The position numbers and the translations under genes are program-made. From Bradyrhizobium prioriisuperbiae (GTDB taxonomy: Bacteria; Pseudomonadota; Alphaproteobacteria; Rhizobiales; Xanthobacteraceae), in assembly GCF_032397745.1 (NCBI RefSeq), contig NZ_CP135921.1:7552501-7616500 (forward strand): a stretch of DNA of 64,000 nt. The letters run 5' to 3'. The notes below the pieces were generated by a model that had not been told where the DNA came from, ran no database searches, and saw nothing but the letters and a program-made list of their open reading frames with translations. Within the stretch, counting starts at the first letter, position 1. The number at the start of each line of letters is the position of its first letter. Of this stretch, positions 25,870-36,115 are shown in pieces.

Positions 25870-26927
25870 GAGCTAACCTCCTGGGCGGCCGGCGCCAGTA
25901 CAAGCGCTCCGCCTTCGCGATGAAGTGTCTGGTTGATCTTGGTCAGGAGATCGTATCTGACCATCTCATAACCAACGTCCACGGCCGACGCAAAACCCTC
26001 GGCATCGGCGCCACCGTGGCTCTTGATGACGATGCCGTTCAGTCCAAGGAACACCCCGCCATTGCCTTTGCCAGGGTCCATTTTATCGCGCAGTGCGCGG
26101 AATGCGCCTCTGGCGAAGATATAGCCGATCTTGGAACGCCACGTTCGCGACATAGCACTCCGGATGTATTCTGCAATCTGTCGTGCGGTCCCTTCTGCAA
26201 CTTTCAGGGCGATGTTACCGGTAAATCCTTCGGTAACGATAACATCGGCGGCGCCTTTGCCGATTCCGTCGCCTTCGACAAAGCCGATGAAGTCGAGCTG
26301 CGGCAGGTTGAGCGCGCGCAACAGACTCGCGGCTGCCTTGACCTCCTCGACGCCCTTGATCTCCTCCTCGCCGATGTTCAGCAGGCCCACGGTCGGCCGT
26401 TCCAGATCGAATAGCACACGGGCCATGGCGCTGCCCATCAAAGCGAGCGCCGCCAGATGCTGCGCATCGCCGCCGATCGAGGCGCCGACATCGAGCACGA
26501 TCGATTCCCCGCGCAGCGTCGGCCAGATCGCGCCGAGCGCGGGCCGCTCGATGCCCGGCAGCATCCGCAGGTGCAGTCGCGACATCGCCATTAGCGCGCC
26601 GGTGTTGCCCGCCGAGATCGCAACATCGGCCTCGCCACGCTTGACCGCATCGATCGCGAGCCACATCGACGAGGTCTTGCGGCCGCGGCGCAGCGCCTGG
26701 CTCGGCTTCTCATCCATGCGGATCGCAACGTCGGTGTGGACCACGCGGGACGCGGCCTTGAGCGCCGGATGGGCATCAAGCTGCCGCCCGATCAGGGCGC
26801 TGTCGCCGACCAACACGAATTCCGTCTCAGGGTGTCGGGTGAGCGAGATCGCAGCGCCGGGAATAATAACCGCAGCGCCGACATCGCCCCCCATGGCGTC
26901 CAGCGCGATTCGAACCTTTTGAGGCAT
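25866..26927 (-). CDS. plsX: Phosphate acyltransferase
   Basis: A 353-residue enzyme that makes acyl-phosphate from acyl-ACP, the first step of phosphatidic acid synthesis with PlsY. The N-terminal [12 protein letters not shown] and the motifs [11 protein letters not shown] and GEEEIKG are family hallmarks. ATG 26927 is used; the frame back to 26978 adds non-conserved residues. It is coupled to fabH downstream, tying membrane lipid and fatty acid synthesis. No rpmF gene lies upstream, unlike many other bacteria. Confidence 0.96.
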   Translation of the reverse strand: MPQKVRIALDAMGGDVGAAVIIPGAAISLTRHPETEFVLVGDSALIGRQLDAHPALKAASRVVHTDVAIRMDEKPSQALRRGRKTSSMWLAIDAVKRGEADVAISAGNTGALMAMSRLHLRMLPGIERPALGAIWPTLRGESIVLDVGASIGGDAQHLAALALMGSAMARVLFDLERPTVGLLNIGEEEIKGVEEVKAAASLLRALNLPQLDFIGFVEGDGIGKGAADVIVTEGFTGNIALKVAEGTARQIAEYIRSAMSRTWRSKIGYIFARGAFRALRDKMDPGKGNGGVFLGLNGIVIKSHGGADAEGFASAVDVGYEMVRYDLLTKINQTLHREGGALVLAPAAQEVSS

Positions 26928-26997
26928 GAATGTCCCGGCAATCCGATTCTGCGGCCCCTGGCCGCGAGCTTCAAGCAACTTACCGCTGGCGCGGCCT

Positions 26998-27011
26998 CAC
27001 AGGGCCCTGTG
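26998..27011. promoter_or_regulatory. Perfect 14 bp palindrome upstream of plsX
   Basis: CACAGGGCCCTGTG, 71 bp before the plsX ATG, in a 232 bp gap (26928-27159) that has no other gene. It could be an operator or a short hairpin at the end of the DUF177 transcript. Confidence 0.35.
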
Positions 27012-27159
27012 TGACCCCCGCGGGCGGCGACAATACCGTGTCCCCGCACCTATTCAACATCTCGACGTGGCTTTTGCGCGGTTCGCTGCCCTGCGGTTTC
27101 GCGGTCCCCAACCAGCTTCCACGCCCCCTTGAGCTTCCAACCGTCGCTTCAAGCCTTTT

Positions 27160-27792
27160 TCAGTCCTTGGGCTTTTTCGGTTTGGGCGGCGGCGAATCAC
27201 CTTTCAGTGCCTTCAGGGCGGCAAATGGGTGGCTTTCCGGATCCTCGGCGATCACGGGAGGCTCGAAAACCGCATCGGGCTTGCGGGGATAGGGATCAAT
27301 TCCCAAAAACAGCGCATCTGCCGCCAGGTTACCGAGATCGATGGTGCCGTTGACGATGGCCTCCGGCGGATCCTGGACCTCGCCGTCGGTTTCAGCTTCC
27401 TCTTCCATGGCCTTGGCGATCGCGGCAACCTGGTCCTCAGGGGCAAACAGCAGGTCGACCGGTTCGTCGATTGCGACCTCGATGGGGTCCAGTGTCACGA
27501 CGCAGGTCTGGCCGATACGTGCGGTGACCCGCCCGGTCACCAGCACCCGATTCCGGCCCGCGTGGCGAAGCTCGAATTCCGCACGCGCCTCGGAAAGATC
27601 GCGAAGTCCCGCCAGATCTCGCATTGCAGCGCGCTGGGATGGGTCGGCCTCAAACGCCCGATGCAAGCCGGCTTCCGGGATCTGGTCGACAATCACCTTC
27701 ACACTCCAGGGATGGGGCGCGGCGGCGGCTTGTCCTTTGGCGTCGCTCGGGCCGCGCGTCATGCCAGCACCCGCGGGGCTGTAAACTGCCAT
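27160..27792 (-). CDS. DUF177 (YceD-like) protein
   Basis: A 210-residue protein of the YceD/DUF177 family, linked to 23S rRNA accumulation and usually placed beside rpmF and plsX. The conserved core is GRVTARIGQTCVVTLDPIE (about residues 89-107), with the family's single Cys and a later D-L-G-N-L-A-A-D-A-L-F-L motif. The tail is Lys/Pro-rich. ATG 27792 is the start (GGAGG 8 bp upstream); the gene overlaps the CBP3-type gene by 34 bp. A 1-nt step to plsX is absent here, with 232 bp in between. Confidence 0.88.
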   Translation of the reverse strand: MAVYSPAGAGMTRGPSDAKGQAAAAPHPWSVKVIVDQIPEAGLHRAFEADPSQRAAMRDLAGLRDLSEARAEFELRHAGRNRVLVTGRVTARIGQTCVVTLDPIEVAIDEPVDLLFAPEDQVAAIAKAMEEEAETDGEVQDPPEAIVNGTIDLGNLAADALFLGIDPYPRKPDAVFEPPVIAEDPESHPFAALKALKGDSPPPKPKKPKD

Positions 27793-28301
27793 TGTCCCAC
27801 CTCCAGGGCGGCCCGTTCAACTGTCGCCATGCGCGCCACCGTCTCTTCCACATAGTTGCAGAGGCTGGCAGCCCGGGATGGATCGGGGCTGTTCAGGATA
27901 TTGCGGGCCAAAGCATCCGCCAAGGCCTCCCGACCGGTGGCCAGTGCCTTGTCGTAGGCTGCGGTCCGCCCGTAGAAAGCCTCGCCGAATTTCTGCATCC
28001 GCTTGGGCACAGTCAGATCCCCGACACCCATTTCCCTCAAATTGGCGTCCATATCGCTGCAGAATCGGTCGAACAGGGCCTGACTCACCATCATTCCGCT
28101 CCCCCCGGCCTGCAGCGGCCGCAAAACCAGCCACAGATGCAGCACGACCATGTCAAAACGGCCGTTTACCGTATCCGGGACGTTGAGTGCTTGATAAAAC
28201 ACAGGTTCTCGCGCCTGCGCCACGATCATGCCATAGATGGCTTCAATGGTGCCGCGCGATGGTGTCTGGGGATTCAAAAAGCGTTTGAAGGGCCAAAGCA
28301 T
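27759..28301 (-). CDS. Ubiquinol-cytochrome c chaperone (CBP3-like)
   Basis: A 180-residue protein of the ubiquinol-cytochrome c chaperone family, relatives of yeast Cbp3, which assists assembly of the bc1 complex. The helical core includes MVVLHLWLVLRPLQ and FCSDMDANLREMGVGDLTVPKRM, the best conserved part. It has no signal peptide and no membrane helix. It overlaps the DUF177 gene and is divergent from bamE, with 134 bp between the start codons. Confidence 0.85.
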   Translation of the reverse strand: MLWPFKRFLNPQTPSRGTIEAIYGMIVAQAREPVFYQALNVPDTVNGRFDMVVLHLWLVLRPLQAGGSGMMVSQALFDRFCSDMDANLREMGVGDLTVPKRMQKFGEAFYGRTAAYDKALATGREALADALARNILNSPDPSRAASLCNYVEETVARMATVERAALEVGQWQFTAPRVLA

Positions 28302-28435
28302 TACCGGTTCCGCGGGCTGATCCGAAAGGAGCTTGTCAGTTCGGGCTTGTCATCGACAGGCCTGTGTTGCAAGCCGGCGCCCTGCCCGGTACGTCAACGC
28401 CCCGCGCGATGCAAGAGGAAGGGGCAAGCCCCGGA

Positions 28436-28921
28436 ATGACCGATTCGACTGCAGTGAACGTCCGGACCACCCCGTCCCGTACCGCCAAGGCGCGTCGGCG
28501 CGGCTTGAGCCTTGTTGTCGCAGCCGCCCTAGCCTGCGCCTCATTGGGCGCCTGCACCTCCGAGCAATATCAGAAGGGCTACATCCTGCCCGAGGGCGCG
28601 CTGGAGCAGATCCCGATCGGCGCCAGCCAGGACCAAGTGCTGATCGTGCTGGGTACGCCATCGACGGTCGCCACCCTGAACGGCGAGGTGTTCTATTACA
28701 TCTCGCAGCGCGCCGAGCGCAAAGTCGCGTTCATGAACCAGCAGGTCATCGATCAGCGGGTGATTGGGGTCTATTTCGATAAAAATCGGCACGTGATCCG
28801 CCTCGCCAATTACGGCCTGCAGGACGGCAAAATCTTCGACTTCATCAGCCGCACTACGCCGACCAGCGGCCAGGAAATCAGCTACCTGACCCCGATCTTC
28901 AAGCTGATCTCGTTCCGCTAA
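28436..28921 (+). CDS. bamE: Outer membrane assembly lipoprotein BamE
   Basis: A 161-residue lipoprotein with a lipobox LGAC (about residue 39) after a basic N-terminus. The SmpA/OmlA domain follows: PEGALEQIPIGASQDQVLIVLGTPS and FYYISQRAERKVAF. BamE supports the BAM complex in inserting outer-membrane proteins. ATG 28436 is chosen because a purine-rich site (AGGAAGGGG) is upstream and the n-region then has normal length; ATG 28409 is possible. It is divergent from the CBP3-type gene. Confidence 0.9.
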   Translation: MTDSTAVNVRTTPSRTAKARRRGLSLVVAAALACASLGACTSEQYQKGYILPEGALEQIPIGASQDQVLIVLGTPSTVATLNGEVFYYISQRAERKVAFMNQQVIDQRVIGVYFDKNRHVIRLANYGLQDGKIFDFISRTTPTSGQEISYLTPIFKLISFR

Positions 28922-29043
28922 AAATCACCGCCGCGAATCGCATCGGCGATCCGCGCGAGCGCCAGCGAGCACAGCAAAGCCGCACGCCGGTTTCCCAGCC
29001 TGCGACTTTGTGTCTGTGGTCTGGTGGAATCGTCCGGCTGTGC

Positions 29044-29196
29044 TTAGACGGCAGCCAGTCCCTGGTCGATGAATTTATATCCCGCCTCCCAGCGCGCATG
29101 CTGTTCGGATTCCTTGGGATAAGGATTGGTGTTGGATTCGCCATTGAATCTGGCGAGTTTTCCCTGCTCGAACGGATCGCCGTCGTCCACCGCCAT
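29044..29196 (-). CDS. Small Rmf/CrpP-like protein
   Basis: A 50-residue protein. The pattern G-K-x-A-R-x-N-G-E-S-N-x-NPYP followed by HARWEAGYKF matches the short Rmf/CrpP group related to ribosome modulation factor. In enterics Rmf dimerises ribosomes in stationary phase; whether this short form does so is not known. GGGGAG is well placed before ATG 29196. The longer frame to 29364 has no support. Confidence 0.65.
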   Translation of the reverse strand: MAVDDGDPFEQGKLARFNGESNTNPYPKESEQHARWEAGYKFIDQGLAAV

Positions 29197-29398
29197 TGCG
29201 TGCTCCCCTGCTGACGCGGGACGGATAACGCAGAACCCGTGATCGGGTTTCAGCCGGTGCCGTGAATTTTTCTCAAATATTGGTCTGAGGAATTGCGGCC
29301 GTTTACACACAACTGTCTTCAAATCGCAACAAAGGATCCGGCCGCCGGCTGTGCGGCGGCCCATCCCGCTACGCGATCCGAATGATAGAATCGGACCA

Positions 29399-29689
29399 CT
29401 ACTTGCCGAGGATTTTCTCGGCTGCGTTGACGATGCTGATGTTCGGATTGGTCGCGCAAAACGCGCCGAACTTCTTGGCGTTCTCGACGAACACGTTGGT
29501 GTCGATGATGGCTTCGTCGCTGTCGCCCTTGTACCAGCCGTCCATCCAGGTCAGCACCATCTTGATGCCGTCGTCCCCGCTCTCGAGGAATTGCTTGCAG
29601 CTCAAGGTCGACAGATCGATCGTCTCGGCGTGGCCGGTGGAGCAAACCATAAGGGTGGCTGCGGACAGAATGATCGCGAGTTTCTTCAT
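29399..29689 (-). CDS. HdeA/HdeB-family periplasmic protein
   Basis: A 96-residue protein with a signal peptide (about 1-21, cleavage near GHA-ET). The mature sequence STLSCKQFLESGDDGI, then WMDGWYKG and AFCATNP, matches the HdeA/HdeB fold, including the two cysteines that form its disulfide. HdeA in E. coli is an acid-activated periplasmic chaperone; the role here is assumed by family only. The start at 29689 has GGAG upstream. Confidence 0.85.
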   Translation of the reverse strand: MKKLAIILSAATLMVCSTGHAETIDLSTLSCKQFLESGDDGIKMVLTWMDGWYKGDSDEAIIDTNVFVENAKKFGAFCATNPNISIVNAAEKILGK

Positions 29690-29832
29690 GACGGTCTCCG
29701 ATTGAACGCGGTTGCACATCAAGCAGTAACGATTCGCATCGGTGGTGTCGTCTCACCGGGCGCAAACACATCACCCGGCAAGTCTGTCGCGACACACGAC
29801 AACGCCGACGTTCGACGATGGCGGCCAGCGGA

Positions 29833-30798
29833 TTATTTTCGGTCGACGATTGCTTGACGGTAATCCATTGGTACCTCGCCGAAAGCTTTTCGAAACACCC
29901 GATAGAACGTCGCGAGACTGTCGAAACCGCACGACAGCGCAATCGTCGACACCGTTCTCTCGGCCGGCTGCATCAGCAAGACGCTTGCATGCTCCAGCCG
30001 ATTCGACATGAGATAACGCGCGAAGCTGGTCCCGGTCGGCTCGAACAGCAGATGAAGCTGGCGAACCGAAATGCCGAGCATTCCCGCGATCATCGCCGGC
30101 GACAGCTCGGCGCGATGGAAATATCTGGCAATCAGATCCTGCGCGCACATCAGGCGGCCTGCGCGGACCGCCGAGCGCACCGGCTCCTCGTAGCTGGTGA
30201 CGAGACCACGCACGGCAAGCGCGATCTGCGCCAGCGTCAGAACGCCAGCCTGCCGCTCGGCTTCGGTCAGTTGCGGTGCGCGCGCGAGAAATGCGGAAAA
30301 ATAAGCCGACAGCAGCGCATTCAACCTGCCGTCGCGATGCAGCAACTGCGGCGACAGATCCTGCTCCTTACGCAGAAACGGCATACAGATCGTGAAAGGT
30401 ATCTTCAAGACGCGAAGGTGGAAACCCTCGTCGGTGGTGGGGCGGGTCGCGTAAGGCAAGTCGGTATGGCTGGTCGCCACCGCTCCCGCCGGCACCGTGA
30501 ACTCCGCATTGCGGGCCGTGCCGAACCAGGCTTCACCCCGAATTTGCTGATAGAGACAGACGCTGTTGCCGGGCGCGCTGGAGATATCAGCCGCTGTCCG
30601 CTTCACGGCGTAGGGCGATGCATGCAGCTCAACCAGCGTCGCCTCCGCAATCGGCTCGGCGGAAAACACGCCGTGGAATCCCGCACGTTTTGACGGCTCG
30701 AGTTCGGCCGACACGCCGAACAGGTGTTTGGAACGCACCTCGCGCCAGAACGAAAAACGATACGCCGCTGGCAAGTCCTCGGTGGACCAGGTTGGCAT
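29833..30798 (-). CDS. AraC-family transcriptional regulator
   Basis: A 321-residue regulator. Residues about 1-200 form the AraC-binding-like sensor seen in the AraC/XylS group (FSFWREVRSKHLFG at the start). Residues about 215-315 hold two helix-turn-helix units: ELSPAMIAGMLGISVRQLHLLFE and RTVSTIALSCGFDSLATFYRVFRKAFG. The effector and regulon are unknown. A large palindrome and two TTCGAAC repeats lie upstream, suggesting autoregulation. The neighbouring HdeA-like gene is on the same strand downstream. Confidence 0.9.
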   Translation of the reverse strand: MPTWSTEDLPAAYRFSFWREVRSKHLFGVSAELEPSKRAGFHGVFSAEPIAEATLVELHASPYAVKRTAADISSAPGNSVCLYQQIRGEAWFGTARNAEFTVPAGAVATSHTDLPYATRPTTDEGFHLRVLKIPFTICMPFLRKEQDLSPQLLHRDGRLNALLSAYFSAFLARAPQLTEAERQAGVLTLAQIALAVRGLVTSYEEPVRSAVRAGRLMCAQDLIARYFHRAELSPAMIAGMLGISVRQLHLLFEPTGTSFARYLMSNRLEHASVLLMQPAERTVSTIALSCGFDSLATFYRVFRKAFGEVPMDYRQAIVDRK

Positions 30799-30835
30799 GA
30801 AAAAGCCCCGATGAAATCAGCTCGATCCAATACGG

Positions 30836-30868
30836 TTCGAACACTAACATCAATTTATCATTTCGAAC
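30836..30868. promoter_or_regulatory. Two TTCGAAC direct repeats upstream of the AraC gene
   Basis: TTCGAAC occurs at 30836-30842 and 30862-30868, 26 bp apart, in the promoter region of the AraC-type gene. AraC proteins often bind direct half-sites, so this may be a target; the match is short. Confidence 0.35.
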
Positions 30869-30885
30869 GACAACACCGTGCATGG

Positions 30886-30907
30886 GATGTGAACGTCAGT
30901 TCACATC
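30886..30907. promoter_or_regulatory. Inverted-repeat operator upstream of the AraC gene
   Basis: Perfect 9 bp arms GATGTGAAC / GTTCACATC around a 4 bp spacer, 88 bp before the AraC start codon. The length and symmetry suggest a dimeric regulator binding site. Confidence 0.5.
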
Positions 30908-30921
30908 GAGATAGCGCCAGC

Positions 30922-30958
30922 ACAAAAACCGAAAGGGCCCGCGCTGGTGCGGACCCTT
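30922..30958 (-). terminator. Rho-independent terminator of hppA
   Basis: On the minus strand AAGGGTCCGC pairs with GCGGGCCCTT (one mismatch-like A/C step), and the stem is followed by TCGGTTTTTG. It begins 26 bp after the hppA stop. Confidence 0.8.
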
Positions 30959-30983
30959 CCTTATCCAACAGACGCCGAACGGC

Positions 30984-33104
<2,121 letters not shown>

Positions 33105-33137
33105 GAATTCAGCCTCAATCCTTATTTGTTTCCCCAC

Positions 33138-33170
33138 GACGTCCCCTCACCCCGAAAGCCGGAGGACGTC
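33138..33170 (-). other. Inverted repeat in the hppA leader
   Basis: GACGTCC and GGACGTC (7 bp arms, 19 bp apart) lie 34 bp before the hppA ATG. It may fold in the leader mRNA or be an operator. Confidence 0.35.
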
Positions 33171-33211
33171 AAAAAATAAGGCAGGCCCCGCCAAAAGGCA
33201 GAAGCTGCCTT
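33171..33211 (-). terminator. Terminator-like element with two alternative stems between thiL and hppA
   Basis: On the minus strand AAGGCAG (33211-33205) can pair with either of two CTGCCTT copies (33201-33195 or 33184-33178). Only the second copy is followed by a T-run (ATTTTTT). It may end the thiL transcript or attenuate hppA. Confidence 0.55.
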
Positions 33212-33324
33212 AATTCGGCGCGAACAATGCCAAAATCGTCCCCCCGACGCAACGCCACGCGGCAGGCGCCGGGCGCGCGCCTCCCAACAATAGGTCAACG
33301 CTTGCGGTGAAGACCGGGAAACGC

Positions 33325-34326
33325 TCAGAAATGGCTATAGGACAAGCGTGAAAGGGCGATCGTGCGCCCCTGCCCGTCGACAAAGGCCGGGGCCGACGAC
33401 CCTGCCAGCACGGCGCCGATCTCGGTCACGGCAACGCCCGTCCCGACCGCCTGGGCCAGGAAATCCGCCAGGCGATTCTCGGGCACGGTGCACAGCACCT
33501 CGTAGTCGTCGCCGCCGGCCAGGATGGTTTCCAGGGTCGCCGCCCCCTTCGCCAGCGCGGCCCGGGTCGCCGGCGACACCGGGACGGCATCGGCCTCAAT
33601 CCTGGCGGAGACGCCCGACGCCGCGCAGAGCTTGGCGAGATCGCCGGCCAGACCATCCGACACATCCATGGCGGCGCTGGCATGATCGCGCACCACGACC
33701 GCAAGTGCATTCCGCGGCGCGGGCACCCGGTAGCGGCCGACCAGTGCGACACGGGACGCCGCATCGTCGGCCAGCGCCGCAGCGACCTTGCCGTCCCGCA
33801 GCACGTCAAGACCGAGCGCCGCATCGCCGATCGTGCCGGTGACGCAGATCCGGTCGCCGGCCTTCGCGCCGGTGCGGCGAACCATCCGGCCCGGCGGCAC
33901 CCGGCCGAAGGCGGTGATCGAGATCATCAGCGGGCCTGGCGTCGACACCGTGTCCCCTCCCAGAATGGGACAGCCGAACGTGGCCGCGTCCTCGCCAAGC
34001 GCCCGCGCGAACGACGACAGCCAGGCATCGTCGGCGTCACGCAGCGCCAGCGTCAACACGAAACCGGCCGGCGCCGCGCCCTTGGCGGCCAAATCGGACA
34101 GGTTCACCCGCAGCGCCTTGCGCGCGATGGTGTCGGGCGGATCGGCGGCAAGAAAATGCACGCCTTCGACGACGGCATCGGTGGTGACCACCAGATCGTC
34201 GCCTAACGATGTCAGGATGGCGGCATCGTCGACCAGGTTGAAAGCGCCGGGATCGGTGGCGAGCGGCCGGAAATAGCGGGCGATCAGCGAATCTTCACCG
34301 GATGCGCTGACACCGGACGCGGTCAT
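33325..34326 (-). CDS. thiL: Thiamine-monophosphate kinase
   Basis: A 333-residue PurM-like ATP-dependent kinase that makes thiamine pyrophosphate. DDAAIL, TTDAVVEGVHF, NLSDLAAKGAAP, LGGDTVS and MDVSDGLAGDL are the ATP and metal-binding motifs in order. The ATG at 34326 follows the nusB stop by two bases, so it is cotranscribed with nusB and ribH. The length is normal. Confidence 0.95.
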   Translation of the reverse strand: MTASGVSASGEDSLIARYFRPLATDPGAFNLVDDAAILTSLGDDLVVTTDAVVEGVHFLAADPPDTIARKALRVNLSDLAAKGAAPAGFVLTLALRDADDAWLSSFARALGEDAATFGCPILGGDTVSTPGPLMISITAFGRVPPGRMVRRTGAKAGDRICVTGTIGDAALGLDVLRDGKVAAALADDAASRVALVGRYRVPAPRNALAVVVRDHASAAMDVSDGLAGDLAKLCAASGVSARIEADAVPVSPATRAALAKGAATLETILAGGDDYEVLCTVPENRLADFLAQAVGTGVAVTEIGAVLAGSSAPAFVDGQGRTIALSRLSYSHF

Positions 34327-34328
34327 GG

Positions 34329-34862
34329 CTAGCCGCCGGCCCGCGTGAATTCCTCGGCGCGGAAGTGGCGGCCGAGCTGGTCGAGCACCGCATTGACGAG
34401 GCCGGTCTCGTCACGATCGACAAAGGCGTTGGCGACGTCGACATATTCCTTGATCACGACGCGGGCCGGAACGTCCTTGCGGTGCTCAAGTTCGTAGGCC
34501 CCTGCCCGCAGCACAGCACGCAGGATGGCGTCGATGCGTTTCAGCGGCCAGCCCTTGGACAGCGCATCATCCAGAAGCGGATCGATCTGGGCCTGGTCGC
34601 GGACCACCCCGGAGACGACGTCGCGGAAGAACGCGGCTTCGGCCGGTAAATAAGTGTCGCCCTCGATCTCGTTGCCAAGCCAGTGGCTTTCGAACTCGGC
34701 GAAGATATCGTTGATGCCCGCGCCGGCGATGTCCATCTGGTAAAGCGCCTGGACCGCTGCAAGCCGTGCGGCCCCGCGCCGGTTGGCTTTGCCATCGCCT
34801 TTCTTAGGGTCAGCTTTCTTCGAGTCAGTTTTCTTGGCGTCGGCTTTCTTCGGATCCGGCAT
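34329..34862 (-). CDS. nusB: Transcription antitermination factor NusB
   Basis: A 177-residue RNA-binding protein that works with NusE on boxA of rRNA leaders. The helical core begins at RRGAARLAAVQALYQMDIAG and ends with DVANAFVDRDETGLVNAVLD. The first 25 residues are a Lys-rich repeat (KKADAKKTDSKKADPKKGD), an extension beyond the usual core. ATG 34862 lies two bases after the ribH stop. The order ribH-nusB-thiL is conserved in alphaproteobacteria. Confidence 0.95.
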   Translation of the reverse strand: MPDPKKADAKKTDSKKADPKKGDGKANRRGAARLAAVQALYQMDIAGAGINDIFAEFESHWLGNEIEGDTYLPAEAAFFRDVVSGVVRDQAQIDPLLDDALSKGWPLKRIDAILRAVLRAGAYELEHRKDVPARVVIKEYVDVANAFVDRDETGLVNAVLDQLGRHFRAEEFTRAGG

Positions 34863-34864
34863 GA

Positions 34865-35356
34865 TCACGCCCTTGCCAAACGGCGCTTGATGCGCAGCAT
34901 CGCCAGTGCCGCGCGCGCCGCGTCACCTCCCTTGTCGAGTTCGCCCTTGCGCGCCCGCGCCCAGGCCTGCTCGTCGGTGTTGACAGTGATGATGCCGTTG
35001 CCGAGCGGAATGCGGCGCGCCACTGACAGGTCCATCAGCGCGCGCGAGGATTCCATCGAAACGATTTCGAAATGGATGGTGTCGCCCCGCACCACGCAGC
35101 CGAGCGCGATCACCGCATCGTACGGCTTACCGGTCTTCTCGGCGGCATCGAGCGCGATCGCGATTGCCGCCGGAATCTCCAGCGCGCCGGGAACGGTCAG
35201 GATATCATGGGTCAGTCCAGCCGCATCCAGTTCGGCGCGCGCGCCGTCCAGCAGAGCGTCCTGAATGTCATCATAGAACCGTGCCTCGACGATCAGCGCG
35301 CGGGCGCCGCGAATGTCGGTCTGGTCTTTCAAAGGTGCGCGTCGGGCGTCGGCCAT
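34865..35356 (-). CDS. ribH: 6,7-Dimethyl-8-ribityllumazine synthase
   Basis: A 163-residue icosahedral or pentameric enzyme that condenses the RibA pyrimidine with dihydroxybutanone phosphate, the penultimate riboflavin step. [28 protein letters not shown] and [16 protein letters not shown] are the active-site segments, with the catalytic His in TIHFE. It begins a ribH-nusB-thiL operon. The neighbouring ribE and ribD lie beyond the coq7/acyl-CoA synthetase pair. Confidence 0.96.
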   Translation of the reverse strand: MADARRAPLKDQTDIRGARALIVEARFYDDIQDALLDGARAELDAAGLTHDILTVPGALEIPAAIAIALDAAEKTGKPYDAVIALGCVVRGDTIHFEIVSMESSRALMDLSVARRIPLGNGIITVNTDEQAWARARKGELDKGGDAARAALAMLRIKRRLARA

Positions 35357-35429
35357 CGTTCGTTCCGGTCGTCTTCTGAATGGGGCTGGCGGGTTTTAGT
35401 CGCAGCGCAGCAGGAAGCCAAGCCTAATA

Positions 35430-35479
35430 CTGCCCGACAATCGAGATCTGCGCGAGGCGGAGGTCGGATCGTCGGGCAG
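35430..35479 (-). other. Long inverted repeat between coq7 and ribH
   Basis: Perfect 9 bp arms CTGCCCGAC / GTCGGGCAG separated by 32 bases, within the 141 bp gap. It starts just after the coq7 stop and could end that transcript, though no T-run follows. Confidence 0.4.
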
Positions 35480-35497
35480 CCCCCCAGCATGGACCGC

Positions 35498-36115
35498 TTA
35501 CCTTTCGAGCAGGCTCAATTTCAGGGCGCGTGCCATTCGGCTGGAATCTCCCCAGGTGGACAACCAGATCAGGCCGTCCGTCACCACCGCGATAGTTGCG
35601 CGCAAACCACGAAGAAACACCCCTGGCGACCGCAATTGCGCCTCGGCGTGATGCAGATGCGCCAATTCCTCCTCCCGGATCGACAGGATGATCTTGTGCA
35701 GTTCCGCGTCGCGGTCTTTCAGGAAATGAAGTTGATCGTCGAGATGACGATGCACGGCGGCCTCGACCGCTGCCGTACAGGCCCAGATCCCCTGCCGACC
35801 CAGACATGCCGTGAGGAAACCAAGCAACCAGCCGCCGTAACTCCAGAAGTGCATGACACGACATGGCCGCGATTGCCGGGACGGCATCGCCGCACCAAAA
35901 ATCGCACAGTGATTGCGTTCGTGCCGAAGCATCTCCGACAGCGCGGGCCGACAATCAGGCCAGAGCCATCCGGAGACGACGATCTGGGCGGAATAAATTC
36001 TGATGGCACCGAATTCGCCGGCATGATTGACCTTGACGATGCGGGCGATGGTCAGTGCGTCACGGGCATCGATCGGCGGAATCTTGCGAGCCGCCTCCGG
36101 ATGCGACCCGCTCAC
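35498..36115 (-). CDS. coq7: Demethoxyubiquinone hydroxylase family protein
   Basis: A 205-residue di-iron hydroxylase relative acting in ubiquinone ring hydroxylation. The ligands are visible: Glu34 (HAGEFG), Glu66-x2-His69 (HERNH), Glu118 (AAVEAAV) and Glu150-x2-His153 (EEELAHLHH), the ferritin-like pattern. It starts at GTG 36115, overlapping the acyl-CoA synthetase stop by three bases. This pair sits between ribE and ribH. It is not certain that it is the cell's main Coq7, as other UbiH-type enzymes exist in alphaproteobacteria. Confidence 0.88.
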   Translation of the reverse strand: MSGSHPEAARKIPPIDARDALTIARIVKVNHAGEFGAIRIYSAQIVVSGWLWPDCRPALSEMLRHERNHCAIFGAAMPSRQSRPCRVMHFWSYGGWLLGFLTACLGRQGIWACTAAVEAAVHRHLDDQLHFLKDRDAELHKIILSIREEELAHLHHAEAQLRSPGVFLRGLRATIAVVTDGLIWLSTWGDSSRMARALKLSLLER

